Below, piece after piece: positions 38,767 through 47,938 of a stretch of 64,000 bases of DNA. Source of the stretch: PNNG01 sp046291695. GTDB lineage: Bacteria; Bacteroidota; Bacteroidia; UBA7662. Location: NCBI GenBank assembly GCA_046291695.1, contig JBKBSO010000013.1, positions 1 through 64,000 of the forward strand. Reading direction: 5' to 3'. A program made the position numbers and the translations under genes. Every line of letters begins with the position of its first letter. Within the stretch, counting starts at the first letter, position 1. Below the pieces are notes generated by a model that did no database searches, had not been told where the DNA came from, and saw nothing but the letters and a program-made list of their open reading frames with translations.

Positions 38767-39291
38767 ATGAGCCCAACCACCAAAATCCCCCGAATCTTAA
38801 AAATCAACCAGATTAATGGCATGACCATCTCAGTGATTTTTAGCAATGGCGAATCGCGGAGCATTCGGTTTAATGAGCTGCTCCAAAGCCTTTCGCTGAA
38901 AGCCTCCAATCCTGGCCATGCGCTTCAACAGGCCAACAAACTGAAAGAGGTAACCTTGGCAGAAGGCACTTTGCGCTGGCCAAACATTTTAACGAGTATT
39001 ACCGGCAAAAACGGTCAAAAACTAACTTTCCCTTTTGAGATTGGGGCGGATGTCCTTTACAAATACAGCACCCCTGATACGCTGCCAGCTGCGGCACGTA
39101 TTGGTCGCAAGCTAAAAGTGGCGCGCAAAAATGCCGGTTTGAGCCAACAGGATTTGGCCCAACGCAGTGGCACCAGTCGTTCGTACATTTCACGGCTCGA
39201 AAACGACCGGTCTGACATTGAGCTAGGCACGCTCCGAAAAATTGTTGAAACGGGTTTAGGCAAAAAGCTCGAAATCGACATTGCCGATTAA
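38767..39291 (+). CDS. DUF2442-XRE HTH fusion regulator
   Basis: 174 residues from the ATG at 38767. The N-terminal DUF2442-like domain (about 1-90; ISVIFSNGESRSIRFNELL) is followed by an XRE-type helix-turn-helix (about 115-170; ARKNAGLSQQDLAQRSGTSR, then SYISRLENDRSDIELGTLRK). The layout is like antitoxins of HigBA/HipBA-type systems, but no toxin gene is adjacent (38477-38766 and 39292-39659 are empty), so it is either an orphan antitoxin or an ordinary regulator. DNA binding is very likely. Confidence 0.82.
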   Translation: MSPTTKIPRILKINQINGMTISVIFSNGESRSIRFNELLQSLSLKASNPGHALQQANKLKEVTLAEGTLRWPNILTSITGKNGQKLTFPFEIGADVLYKYSTPDTLPAAARIGRKLKVARKNAGLSQQDLAQRSGTSRSYISRLENDRSDIELGTLRKIVETGLGKKLEIDIAD

Positions 39292-39659
39292 CGCCTGGCC
39301 AATAGCCATGGTTAAAAATTCACCCCATGCTGCCCCACCCATTTCACGGCGAACGGACCTTGGCTGGCGGCTGCTTGTGGGTTGCCGTTCAAAAAGGGGC
39401 ACATCAATACTCGAACTCGAGGGCTTCCCTAATAAATGGCAACATTTAGCTTGCTTAACTGCGTGCGTATTCCAGCCTAATTCCCCATTCCGTACAAGCT
39501 GAGCCACTTTGCTGTTCAGGGGTTTAACCGCTTAAATCAGCTCGCATAGCTCGTATTTTACACATCTACCCGCAAGGTTTTGCGCTAAAAATGGCTACTT
39601 TTACCGCTGAAGTCAGGTGGCACCCTGCCCTGTCTTTAGTCGATCCCAAAACTGATTTT
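39292..39659. other. Non-coding region before rluF
   Basis: About 370 bp. Only short frames without domains are present; the rluF frame is open back to 39591 but that part does not resemble the family N-terminus. No repeat or clear promoter was seen. Confidence 0.5.
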
Positions 39660-40577
39660 ATGCAAGCCACCCATGTGCGTCTCAACAAATTCATCAGCGA
39701 AAGCGGACTGTGTTCGCGGCGCGAGGCCGATCGTTTCATAGAACAAGGGCAAGTGTTCATCAACGGGCGTAAGGCGATTGTAGGCGATCAGGTGAAGGTA
39801 GGCGACCGTGTGCGTGTAAATGGCAAGGAGCTGGAGCCCCGCAAGGCCGACAACATCATCTTCATTGCTTTGAATAAGCCGGTAGGTATTACCTCTACTA
39901 CGGAGGAAGGGGTGCGCGACAATATTGTAGCGTTTGTGAACCACACCAGCCGTATTTTTCCCATCGGTAGGCTCGATAAAGATTCGCAAGGCCTCATCTT
40001 CCTTACCAACGATGGCGACATGGTGAATAAGATTTTGCGGGCGGGCAACAAGCACGAAAAAGAGTATGTGGTTACGGTGAACAAGCCGCTGAGCCCCGAA
40101 GCGATTGCGGGGATGGCCAAGGGCGTGCCCATGCTGGGGGTTGTGACTAAAAAGTGCAAGATTGTACAGGAGTCCCCCCATGTTTTTCGCATCATTTTAG
40201 TGCAAGGCCTAAACCGGCAAATCCGGCGGATGTGTGCGCATTTTGGCTATGATGTGGTAAAATTGGAGCGTGTACGAATCATGAACATCGGATTGAAAGG
40301 CTTACCACCGGGCGATTGGCGGGATTTGACAGCGCAGGAAATGGATGAAATCTACCGTATGGTGGAACACTCATCGGCTGAGGTGGCCAGCAAGCCTAAG
40401 CCCAAACCGAAGGCAGCATCGAAAAAGGCAGGATCGGCGCCAGCACGAATGGCAGGTCCACGGGCTTCTGGCCCGGGCAAGTCCCCTGGGCACAAGTTTG
40501 CCAAGTCAACCGGGCGCAGCCACGACAGCAAGCGGGGACCAAAGGGCAAGACCAGCCGAAATTCGGGCCGTCGTTGA
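39660..40577 (+). CDS. rluF: 23S rRNA pseudouridine synthase RluF-like
   Basis: 305 residues from the ATG at 39660. An S4 RNA-binding domain (about 5-65; RLNKFISESGLCSRREADRF) precedes the RsuA/RluB/E/F catalytic domain with the essential aspartate in GRLDKDSQGLIFLTNDGD. GLNRQIRRMCAHFGYDVVKL is the family pattern that separates RluF (U2604 of 23S rRNA) from RluB. The last 65 residues are a lysine/proline/glycine/arginine-rich disordered tail (KPKPKPKAASKKAGSAPAR), which adds non-specific RNA affinity and is common in Bacteroidota. It is monocistronic. Confidence 0.88.
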   Translation: MQATHVRLNKFISESGLCSRREADRFIEQGQVFINGRKAIVGDQVKVGDRVRVNGKELEPRKADNIIFIALNKPVGITSTTEEGVRDNIVAFVNHTSRIFPIGRLDKDSQGLIFLTNDGDMVNKILRAGNKHEKEYVVTVNKPLSPEAIAGMAKGVPMLGVVTKKCKIVQESPHVFRIILVQGLNRQIRRMCAHFGYDVVKLERVRIMNIGLKGLPPGDWRDLTAQEMDEIYRMVEHSSAEVASKPKPKPKAASKKAGSAPARMAGPRASGPGKSPGHKFAKSTGRSHDSKRGPKGKTSRNSGRR

Positions 40578-40934
40578 GGTGGTGTTAATAGGGGAAAGGA
40601 AGGCCTTTGATCGCATTGTGCGCAGGATGTTGGTTTCCCACAAATGCACTTCATGGTAAGGGCGAAAGTCGGCTAATGGCAATTATCGCGAAAGCAGCCT
40701 AAGCTTGTAGAAATTGAAGGAGAAGGCAGTCCTATTACGGTTTGCTGTTAAGCAAGAAAAGCATGAGACGAACTCGGATTAAGTGATGGCTATTTTTAGG
40801 GGCATGTAGCCGCAAGGAGGGGCGTGGTCATTGTGGATTGGAGGAAAGGACGTACTGGGGTGCGTAGCCCTGGCCTTGTAGTACATACCGGCCATTGACA
40901 ATGCCGGCAAGTCGTTTTTGCTAATGGTTGATGA
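40578..40934. other. Non-coding region after rluF
   Basis: About 355 bp in which no gene, repeat or terminator with a T tract was recognised. Base composition becomes AT-richer towards the convergent hydrolase gene. Confidence 0.5.
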
Positions 40935-41798
40935 TCAAACCTTCCTATTTTCCCCATTAATTTTTGTAAAATCCGTGTGACTAAGCGCATTTAAAAAGGC
41001 GAGCAGTTGTTTATTAAACTCGATAGGATGTTCGAGATTGGATACATGCCCCGCATTTTCAATAACATGAAGCATTGAACCCTGAATTGCAGCGTGCATA
41101 AATTCTGATTGATCAAGTGGGGTTACTTCATCTTCTCGGCCACAAATAATCATAGCGGGTATGGTAATTTCATGCAAGGTAGAACAAGTCTCAGAACGCT
41201 CGGCCAAAGCGGTTAACCCCATGGTGATGATATGTTGAGAATTAGCAAATACAACCTTACTCAGGGTCTCAACCAATTCCTTTTTATTGTTTAGTGAATC
41301 TTTATGGAAAACACTTTTTATAAATCCTTCATTGAATTTAGTTACGCCATTTTTGCCGATTTCATCTATGATTGAATACCGTTTTTGCTTTTCTTCAACC
41401 GTATCGGCTATGCATTGTGTGTCGCATAAAATCAATGCCTCAAAGCGCTCAGGGAATCTTTTCTGCGCGTTGAGTGCGATGAAACCTCCCATAGACAATC
41501 CGCAAATAATAGATTTTTCAATATTTAGTTCATCCATAAAGGCGATTAAATCATCACCAAACAAATCAATGCTCAGGTTTGATGTTTCATCCTTTGATTT
41601 ACCAAAGCCCCTGATGTCGCAGGCAATTATGCGGTGATTAGTTTTGAAAAAATCCAGTTGCTCTTTCCACATGGATTTATCGAAAGGATAACCATGTAGG
41701 CAAATGATGGGCACAATGCCTTCCCCTTCATCATCGTAGGATAAGTGGAAGTTATTTAAAGCGAGCGTTAAATTGGATCCTTTAGAGCGCGTTTCCAT
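40935..41798 (-). CDS. Alpha/beta hydrolase
   Basis: 287 residues, cytoplasmic. Complete hydrolase triad: nucleophile serine in ICGLSMGGFIAL, aspartate in GREDEVTPLDQ and histidine in ENAGHVSNLEHP, plus the oxyanion strand ICLHGYPFD. This pattern resembles haloperoxidase/3-oxoadipate enol-lactonase relatives, but the substrate cannot be fixed. It forms a two-gene unit with the flavin reductase at 41810 (11 bp gap), suggesting a joint catabolic step. Both genes are distinctly AT-richer than the flanks, a sign of transfer. Confidence 0.88.
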   Translation of the reverse strand: METRSKGSNLTLALNNFHLSYDDEGEGIVPIICLHGYPFDKSMWKEQLDFFKTNHRIIACDIRGFGKSKDETSNLSIDLFGDDLIAFMDELNIEKSIICGLSMGGFIALNAQKRFPERFEALILCDTQCIADTVEEKQKRYSIIDEIGKNGVTKFNEGFIKSVFHKDSLNNKKELVETLSKVVFANSQHIITMGLTALAERSETCSTLHEITIPAMIICGREDEVTPLDQSEFMHAAIQGSMLHVIENAGHVSNLEHPIEFNKQLLAFLNALSHTDFTKINGENRKV

Positions 41799-41809
41799 GG
41801 TGTTTTGTA

Positions 41810-42481
41810 TTAAAAAGTTTCTTTGGTAATATTCCCGGTGTTAACGCCTAAATGGATTAACTGCTTTTCTACATCTTTTACCATGGGAGGGGGGCCACAT
41901 AGATAGAATCGCTGATTAAAGTCGGTTACAATTTTTCTTAAAAAGGCTTCCGTAATTCGGCCATGATGATAGTTATCGATTTTTTCATCGGATAATATGT
42001 TTATAAATGCTGTGCCTAACAATGCCGTGAATTCGCTTTCAAGGATAATGTCGTTTTTTGTTTTGTTTGCGAATATCAAGAGGTTATTACCAATCTCGTT
42101 TTTTGCTTTGAGGTTTCTGAAAATAGAAATATAGGGTGTTATTCCGGCGCCTCCGGCGATAAACACGCCTTCGCCCTGATACGTAATTGAGCCGAATACA
42201 TCATGAAGGATTAACTCATCATCCTGTTTTAAGTCTAATAATTTATTTGTAACGCTTGATTGTTCGGGGTATGTTTTTATTGTGAATTCTAGGGTATTAT
42301 TTGTTGGTAAATTCGTAAAGGTAAAGGGTCTTTCTTCTTTTAACCAACCACTCTTGTTGATAGCCAGGTTGGCCGCCTGACCGGGTTTAAAATCGAATCC
42401 GACAGGTTTGTTGGTAGAAATGCGCAAAACATCATGTGTTATGTTGGTGATTTTTGCTATTTTTAGAATATGATTTCCCAT
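41810..42481 (-). CDS. Ferredoxin/flavodoxin-NADP reductase-like flavoprotein
   Basis: 223 residues: an FAD-binding barrel (ERPFTFTNLP, about residue 50) and an NAD(P)-binding domain (VFIAGGAGITPYISIF; FYLCGPPPMVKDVEKQL). It lacks the C-terminal [2Fe-2S] ferredoxin domain that the related protein at 19762 has, so it would hand electrons to a separate carrier or flavin. It is the first gene of the unit with the hydrolase at 40935. Codon use is AT-rich (many AAA, ATT, TTA). Confidence 0.88.
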   Translation of the reverse strand: MGNHILKIAKITNITHDVLRISTNKPVGFDFKPGQAANLAINKSGWLKEERPFTFTNLPTNNTLEFTIKTYPEQSSVTNKLLDLKQDDELILHDVFGSITYQGEGVFIAGGAGITPYISIFRNLKAKNEIGNNLLIFANKTKNDIILESEFTALLGTAFINILSDEKIDNYHHGRITEAFLRKIVTDFNQRFYLCGPPPMVKDVEKQLIHLGVNTGNITKETF

Positions 42482-42867
42482 GAATGTGTTGTTTAGCAGA
42501 AATGCTTAAGTGCTGAGTCGCCTTCAAATGTAGGCGCATGCAGGCAAATCCACCTTACATAATTTGCGTTAATAATTACAAATTCCCAAGCTTGAGCTGT
42601 TGATATTTGTGGTGTTGGCTGCTTTTTGGTTTCATGCCGGCTTATGCGCCAGATGGTGGTTATTGGGAAAAGCCTCCAAAAACGATGGGCCTTATCGACT
42701 TTTGGCTAGCTGTTTAAGATAAGCTGCCGAATTTGGTAAATCAGGCAGTATTTGAAGTGCTGGTTTGGTGCATTTCGCATGCTTAGGTGTACGGCTTTGT
42801 AAAATACGTATCTTGCTGGCCGAAACAGAGCTCCTGGGGCATTCTGGTGATAAAATGGTCAAAAAAA
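42482..42867. other. Non-coding region between divergent AT-rich genes
   Basis: About 385 bp that contains the upstream regions of the flavin reductase (minus) and methyltransferase (plus). No exact promoter consensus or repeat was identified. Confidence 0.5.
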
Positions 42868-43653
42868 ATGAAGGAACAGTCGGACTTAGAAAAGTATTTC
42901 AGGAATAATCAGAATAGATTAATTCACAAGTACAATCACTATTTTGACGTTTACGAAAGACACTTTAGTCGATTTAGAGACACGAAGGTCGTTATCTTGG
43001 AAATAGGCGTTTCACATGGAGGAAGCCTTCAAATGTGGAAGCGTTATTTTGGCGAGAACTGTATGATTTATGGTATCGATATCGATCCGCGATGCAAGGC
43101 ACTCGAAGAGGAAAATATTGAAATATTTATTGGTTCACAAGCTGATAGAAAGTTCTTGAATGAAGTGAAGAAAAAAATAGGTCAAGTAGATATTTTGATT
43201 GATGATGGTGGACATAAAATGAAGCAGCAGATCATTTCTTTTGAAGAATTGTTTGGCATGGTGAAACAAGATGGTGTCTATTTGTGCGAAGATCTACACA
43301 CTTCCTATTGGTTAAACTATGGCGGAGGGCATAAAAGGAGAGGTACTTTTATAGAGTATAGCAAAAACTTCATAGACTATATAAACGCATACCATTCAGA
43401 ACAAAACAGTTTACGCGTAGACGATTTTACCAAATCGGTACATTCGATTCATTATTACGACAGTATGCTTGTTATTGAAAAAAAGGAGGTAAAGCCTCCT
43501 GTTGCTGAACAAATTGGGAATCCTTCTTTTGTGGATAGTCCTGAGCAGGGAGCGAGATTTAACAAGCTGGACTTTAGAATAAAGTACTTTTTGGTTAAGA
43601 AGATTAATGAACTACTCAGGTGGTTTAACCTTCCTGGCTTCATCTGGAGATAA
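42868..43653 (+). CDS. Class I SAM-dependent methyltransferase (MycE-like)
   Basis: 261 residues from the ATG at 42868; the frame upstream to 42787 is not family-like. SAM-binding motif I is VVILEIGVSHGGSLQMW, followed by MIYGIDIDPR (acidic residue for the ribose) and VDILIDDGGHKM with the aspartates that bind metal in macrolide-sugar O-methyltransferases. Such enzymes often act on sugars of cell-surface glycans or natural products. AT-rich like its neighbours at 40935-42481, and followed by an insertion-sequence end fragment, so it may be part of a transferred patch. Confidence 0.82.
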   Translation: MKEQSDLEKYFRNNQNRLIHKYNHYFDVYERHFSRFRDTKVVILEIGVSHGGSLQMWKRYFGENCMIYGIDIDPRCKALEEENIEIFIGSQADRKFLNEVKKKIGQVDILIDDGGHKMKQQIISFEELFGMVKQDGVYLCEDLHTSYWLNYGGGHKRRGTFIEYSKNFIDYINAYHSEQNSLRVDDFTKSVHSIHYYDSMLVIEKKEVKPPVAEQIGNPSFVDSPEQGARFNKLDFRIKYFLVKKINELLRWFNLPGFIWR

Positions 43654-44153
43654 AGACTGAAAGCAGCGGTTTGGGTTAGTTTGGTTTGCTGGTTATTTCA
43701 ACGATTAATAAGTCATGCTAGTCAGCAGTCCGGTATTTTTTATCCCTTAATGGCCTGGCTTTTCAACGAAAAGGGTTTTATGGCTGTTGGACGATTAAAG
43801 CTGTTGATTTGAAGCAGTGTGCCTGGTAATCGCTTGTTTTACGTAGCGCTATGAGCTGCTGTATGCGGGGCTGCAGCGCGAAAACCTACGGTTTTATGGC
43901 TAGGATGCGGATGATCATAAGTCTATAAAGATGCTGAAATACAGGAATGTCCATTCGCTGTTCATCATGTGGTACATATAGCCGGCTCCGGCTAACGGGT
44001 GAGAAGTTTTGGGTTTTACCCAGTCCGCTATTCAGGATTTTGCTGTTCAGATAACAAAATCAGGCAATTTGGTCACAAGTTCAGGCCAATTGGTCACATT
44101 TGATTTTGGAGTAGACCAGCCCAACTTAAGTTTGTGGCATAAAATTTACTAAG
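43654..44153. other. Non-coding region with an insertion-sequence end fragment
   Basis: 500 bp without a gene. The notable content is the repeated motif described at 44044-44104; the rest shows no open frame with a recognisable domain. Confidence 0.5.
44044..44104 (+). mobile_element. Possible IS21-type terminal fragment
   Basis: Begins TGTTCAGATAAC and holds two near-identical units 21 bp apart: CAGGCAATTTGGTCACA (44061-44077) and CAGGCCAATTGGTCACA (44082-44098). Tandem units of about 20 bp inside a TG-initial end are typical of IS21-family ends. No transposase remains and the other end was not found. Confidence 0.4.
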
Positions 44154-44936
44154 ATGAAAAAAATACGGATAGCTCTTGGACTTACAGCTTTTCTTCTGGT
44201 GGCACAATTGTCAGCGCATGCGCAAATGTTACAATTACTTCCTCCGTCTGAGCTAAATCGCGACGATTTTAAAGGGGGTTTTTATGTGGAGTTTACACCA
44301 CTTGGCAACTTATTTTATGAAATTGGCAATCAGCATATGCGCAATCAGCTAGAAGTGTTGGGTTTGCCCAATGGTGACCGATTTAGGCTAGATATGTTCG
44401 TGCGTTCCTTTGGTTATTGGCGCAAAAAATGGATTTTTCAGTTTGATTATTTCACTCGACAATTTACAGGAAATCCAGCAGTACGCAGCCAAGAACTCGG
44501 GGAAAATCAATATTTTTTCAATTCGTTGCAAAACCGCGCCATTCAAATGAATGTAGGGTATCGAATTTCGAAATTTAATGAGCGGAACGATCTTTACTTG
44601 AAGTTAGCATTCGGACAACATTGGAATACCATCGGCTTAGGCATTACAGGAGCAAATGCCACGGTTGACATGACCAGCCTAGCGACGGGTCCGGTTTATG
44701 TGGGGCTTCCATTACTTCGGCAATCCTCAAACCATCTCGATTTTTCAATTGAAATACGGTCAGCAATCAAGCGAAGGCTGGAAGTGCTTGATGGTTTGAG
44801 CATTGGTTGCCGATATGGATTAGGCCAAGTTCCTTGGCAAGCCCTTAATTCACCCACCATCAATGCCATCAACGACCGATCTGTGATCATCTATTCGAAG
44901 ATTAGCATCGGTTTAAGATTGAATAAGGAGAAGTAG
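44154..44936 (+). CDS. Exported outer-membrane barrel-like protein
   Basis: 260 residues with a signal peptide (MKKIRIALGLTAFLLVAQLS, cleavage after AHA). The mature part alternates polar and hydrophobic residues in strands (GGFYVEFTPLGNLFYEIG; MNVGYRISKFN; LYLKLAFGQHW; SIEIRSAIKRRLEV; IYSKISIGLRLNKE), consistent with a beta-barrel of ten or so strands. No named family was recognised. It begins a tightly spaced group with a DUF2846-like protein, a LytS-type kinase and a LytTR regulator, so it is probably an envelope component linked to that signalling system. Confidence 0.65.
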   Translation: MKKIRIALGLTAFLLVAQLSAHAQMLQLLPPSELNRDDFKGGFYVEFTPLGNLFYEIGNQHMRNQLEVLGLPNGDRFRLDMFVRSFGYWRKKWIFQFDYFTRQFTGNPAVRSQELGENQYFFNSLQNRAIQMNVGYRISKFNERNDLYLKLAFGQHWNTIGLGITGANATVDMTSLATGPVYVGLPLLRQSSNHLDFSIEIRSAIKRRLEVLDGLSIGCRYGLGQVPWQALNSPTINAINDRSVIIYSKISIGLRLNKEK

Positions 44937-44937
44937 T

Positions 44938-45351
44938 ATGCTCGGTTTAGTTTGTGGATTTTTATTCGCGTTTACTCCAATCGCTGAACCTGCCACTGCT
45001 TCATATGGTGGTCAAAATGACTCGGCCACCATTGTGGTGTACCGATTAAGAGATTTTCAGGGAGCACTTTACACGCTCAAAGTGAACCAAAAGTTAATCA
45101 CGAAGAGCTTCAAGATGTACCAATATATACAATTTAATGTGCCGGCTGGAGAGGTGGTTTTCGAAACTTCGGGGAATATTTTGGTTGAAAAGAAGCGTTT
45201 CACCAAGCAAGTGAGCGCTGGTAAAACCTATTACCTTGAAGCAGTGGTTGATTACAGTTACGCATCAAGCACACTCCTGCTTTATCAACGCGAGGAGGAG
45301 GAAGCCTTGGCAATTATGCCCAAACTCACGGAAAAGGGAAAAAGATGGTAA
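44938..45351 (+). CDS. DUF2846-like envelope protein
   Basis: 137 residues with a hydrophobic N-terminus that may be a signal or anchor (MLGLVCGFLFAFTPI). The body follows the DUF2846 pattern: ATIVVYRLRDFQGALYTLKV, then YIQFNVPAGEVVFETSG and VSAGKTYYLEAV. No function is known for the family. Its ATG is one base after the previous stop, and its own stop overlaps the start of the histidine kinase by seven bases, so the three genes are translated together. Confidence 0.72.
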   Translation: MLGLVCGFLFAFTPIAEPATASYGGQNDSATIVVYRLRDFQGALYTLKVNQKLITKSFKMYQYIQFNVPAGEVVFETSGNILVEKKRFTKQVSAGKTYYLEAVVDYSYASSTLLLYQREEEEALAIMPKLTEKGKRW

Positions 45352-46373
45352 CATCAGCTCAACACAGACTTGCCATTACTTGCACAGTGGTTTTATTCAG
45401 CACCTTGCTGGCTTATTGGAGTGGACTGCTTTGGTTGAGCTCCGATCATCCCGACCTGCAGGGCGAATGGCTGCCAAGCGGTTTCATCAGTTGGTTGGCA
45501 GGTTGGCTGACCTTGGTTGCGAGCATTTTGCTGCTCGGCTGGCTGAATTACAAATTCATTTACAGGCGTATTCAATCCAGCAAGTTTCCCCACTGGTGGT
45601 ACCTGGCCTGGCAAATAGGCTTGTGCTGGCTACTTTTTGAATTTTTGCAATGGCGTACAGAGCACGATTCCTTGTTGTTGCCCGAGAACATGGTCGTAAG
45701 TTTGGTGCTGAGTGCGCTCATTTATTTGATGGCCTACATTGCCGATGCTTTTGCCGCAAAGCGTAGACATCGGGCCTTGGAACAGGAAAAAGTTGCCGCC
45801 GAATTACGAGCCTTGCGCAATCAATTGAACCCTCATTTTTTATTTAATGCCCTCAATACCATTTACAGCGAAACGCTTAGCGGGAACAACCAAAATTCAG
45901 CGCGATTGGTGCATGATCTGTCGGGTATATTGCGGTTTGCCTTACAGCAGTCGCAACACGATTGGGTGAAGGCCAGTGAGGAAATTGACTTTTTGGAAAA
46001 GTACATTGGCCTGCACCGCGAGCGCTTACCGCAAAATGTACGCGAAATGCTCAAATTTACAGCTGAAACGGACCATGATTATGCCTTGCCACCTTTGTTG
46101 TTGCTGCCATTGGTTGAAAATGCCATTCAGTATGGCATGCACGGCGTTGATGCCCGGGAACTGAGCATGCGATTGACCATTGAAGATGCGGTTTTGGTGT
46201 TCGAATGCGTGAATACCATTTATCCCGACTTGCAAGCGCAACGTAAGGGTACCGGTCAAGGCATTAACAATGTGAGGCAGCGGCTTGAACTCTTGTACCC
46301 GGGCCGACACAAGCTTCGTATTACCAATAAAAACGATGAATTTAGGGTGCTGCTAAAAATTAACTTAGCTTAG
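45345..46373 (+). CDS. LytS/YehU-type sensor histidine kinase
   Basis: 342 residues: four N-terminal membrane segments (about 12-135) with no extracytoplasmic sensor domain, then a His_kinase domain whose phosphoacceptor is H164 in RNQLNPHFLFNALNTIY. A HATPase domain follows, with N-box LLPLVENAIQYG and G-box GTGQGINNVRQRL. It phosphorylates the LytTR regulator encoded directly downstream (the stop at 46373 abuts the start at 46374). Overlap with the DUF2846-like gene upstream ties sensing to that envelope protein. Confidence 0.93.
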   Translation: MVTSAQHRLAITCTVVLFSTLLAYWSGLLWLSSDHPDLQGEWLPSGFISWLAGWLTLVASILLLGWLNYKFIYRRIQSSKFPHWWYLAWQIGLCWLLFEFLQWRTEHDSLLLPENMVVSLVLSALIYLMAYIADAFAAKRRHRALEQEKVAAELRALRNQLNPHFLFNALNTIYSETLSGNNQNSARLVHDLSGILRFALQQSQHDWVKASEEIDFLEKYIGLHRERLPQNVREMLKFTAETDHDYALPPLLLLPLVENAIQYGMHGVDARELSMRLTIEDAVLVFECVNTIYPDLQAQRKGTGQGINNVRQRLELLYPGRHKLRITNKNDEFRVLLKINLA

Positions 46374-47072
46374 ATGATGAAAATAACAGCCATAGCGCTC
46401 GACGATGAACCCGCTGCCTTGGAGGTCATCCGCATTCATGCACGGATGATTCCATTCTTGGATTTGAAGGCCAGTTTTTTGTCGGCCGAAGAAGCTTTGG
46501 GTTATTTGATGATGCATCCGGTTGACCTGGTATTCCTCGACATAGAAATGCCCGACATGCATGGTACCCAATTGGCGGCAAGTTTGCAGCAGCTCGGCAA
46601 AAATTTTGTTTTCACCACCGCCCATCCGCAATATGCCATTGAAGGCTTTAACTTACAAGCCTTAGATTTTTTGCTAAAGCCGATTTCATTTGATCGTTTT
46701 TTTCAGGCATGCAATCGGGCCTACCGCAGCCTTGCACTCGAAAAGGGGGATGCCTCTGGCTTTTTCGTGAAAGATGGCTACGATTGGGTGAAGGTGGAGA
46801 TGGATGAGGTGAGTCACCTGCAATCGGATGGTAATTTGTTGCACATTTATCAACGCAATGGCATACGCATCAGCACCCGAATGACGCTGCAAGACATGCT
46901 CAACACCCTGCCCGGCGATTTATTTTTGCGCGTGCATAAATCGTATGCCGTGGCCATCGAAGCCGTCAAAAAAATTGAACGCCACCAGTTAACCCTCGAA
47001 GGAGGTCTGGTTCCTCTGGCGAGTAGTTATCGCGAACAGGTGCTGGGACGATTGATTTCGGGGCAGTCGTAA
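46374..47072 (+). CDS. LytTR family response regulator
   Basis: 232 residues. The receiver domain has acidic residues D10/D11, phosphoacceptor D56 (LVFLDIEMPDMHG) and K112-type lysine in FLLKPISF; the C-terminal LytTR DNA-binding domain (about 135-230) includes LFLRVHKSYAVAIEAVKKIE. It is the cognate partner of the kinase that ends one base upstream. Regulated genes are unknown; LytTR factors bind pairs of short direct repeats, none of which was recognised here. Confidence 0.94.
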   Translation: MMKITAIALDDEPAALEVIRIHARMIPFLDLKASFLSAEEALGYLMMHPVDLVFLDIEMPDMHGTQLAASLQQLGKNFVFTTAHPQYAIEGFNLQALDFLLKPISFDRFFQACNRAYRSLALEKGDASGFFVKDGYDWVKVEMDEVSHLQSDGNLLHIYQRNGIRISTRMTLQDMLNTLPGDLFLRVHKSYAVAIEAVKKIERHQLTLEGGLVPLASSYREQVLGRLISGQS

Positions 47073-47132
47073 TGCATGAATTTCTTTGCCGTAAAAATTA
47101 AACCACTTAGGAACAGGCTGTCATTTTCGACT

Positions 47133-47140
47133 TATTTTTG
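47133..47140 (+). promoter_or_regulatory. -7 element TATTTTTG before the TauE-like gene
   Basis: Matches TAnnTTTG and ends 12 bases before the ATG at 47153. No -33 TTG at the usual distance. Confidence 0.4.
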
Positions 47141-47152
47141 GACGCTATTTTT

Positions 47153-47929
47153 ATGGACTTAAGTTGGTTTTACGGCACCGAAGCCTGGTGGCTGGCCCTT
47201 TTTGCGTTTTTAGCCGGATTTATGGATGCCGTGGTGGGTGGCGGCGGACTCATTCAGCTGCCTGCCTTGCTCATTCAATTGCCGCAACAGCCTTTGCCCA
47301 TGCTCATGGGCACCAACAAGTTGGCGGGCATAGCCGGCACTACTACGGCTGCCTGGCAATACGGTAAACGCATCAAGTTCAATTACCGCTTACTGGCTTG
47401 GGTAAGTGCTACAGCTTTTGTAAGCGCCTATGCAGGGGCCAAACTGTTGCATTTGTTCGATGAAGCCTTTTTACGGCAACTCATGTTGGTGTTGCTGGTG
47501 GGCATGGCGCTGTATACCTGGTTTAAAAAAGATTTGGGCATGGTGGCGCGTGAATTTTTGCCGGGCAAACGCAGTACGCTTTATGGTGTGCTTTTGGGTG
47601 GCTTGGTAGGTTTTTACGATGGCTTTTTTGGTCCGGGTACGGGCAGCTTGTTGGTTTTGGGTTTTGTAGCCCTGCTGGGTTTTGAGTTTGTACAAGCTTC
47701 GGCCTATGCCAAATTGGTGAATGTGGTGACCAACATAGCTGCTTTGCTGGTGTTTTTGGGCCAAGGCAATTACCTGCCCGAATTGGCCCTGTTGATGGCG
47801 CTTTGCCACATTGGCGGCAGCTTCCTGGGCACCCGACAGGCGCTTTTGAGGGGAAATGGCTTTGTGCGCCGGGTGTTTTTGCTGGTGATGCTGGTAATGA
47901 TTGTGCGCTACGGGCTTATGATCATGTGA
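47153..47929 (+). CDS. TauE/SafE family membrane permease
   Basis: 258 residues from the ATG at 47153; the in-frame TTG at 47138 is less likely because it overlaps the -7 element. Eight or so membrane segments; the two internally repeated family motifs are FLAGFMDAVVGGGGLIQLPA and GLVGFYDGFFGPGTGSLLVL. TauE/SafE proteins are thought to export sulfur-containing anions such as sulfite or sulfoacetate, but many members are unassigned. The gene is monocistronic and not beside sulfur genes. Confidence 0.9.
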   Translation: MDLSWFYGTEAWWLALFAFLAGFMDAVVGGGGLIQLPALLIQLPQQPLPMLMGTNKLAGIAGTTTAAWQYGKRIKFNYRLLAWVSATAFVSAYAGAKLLHLFDEAFLRQLMLVLLVGMALYTWFKKDLGMVAREFLPGKRSTLYGVLLGGLVGFYDGFFGPGTGSLLVLGFVALLGFEFVQASAYAKLVNVVTNIAALLVFLGQGNYLPELALLMALCHIGGSFLGTRQALLRGNGFVRRVFLLVMLVMIVRYGLMIM

Positions 47930-47938
47930 GTGGCTATG

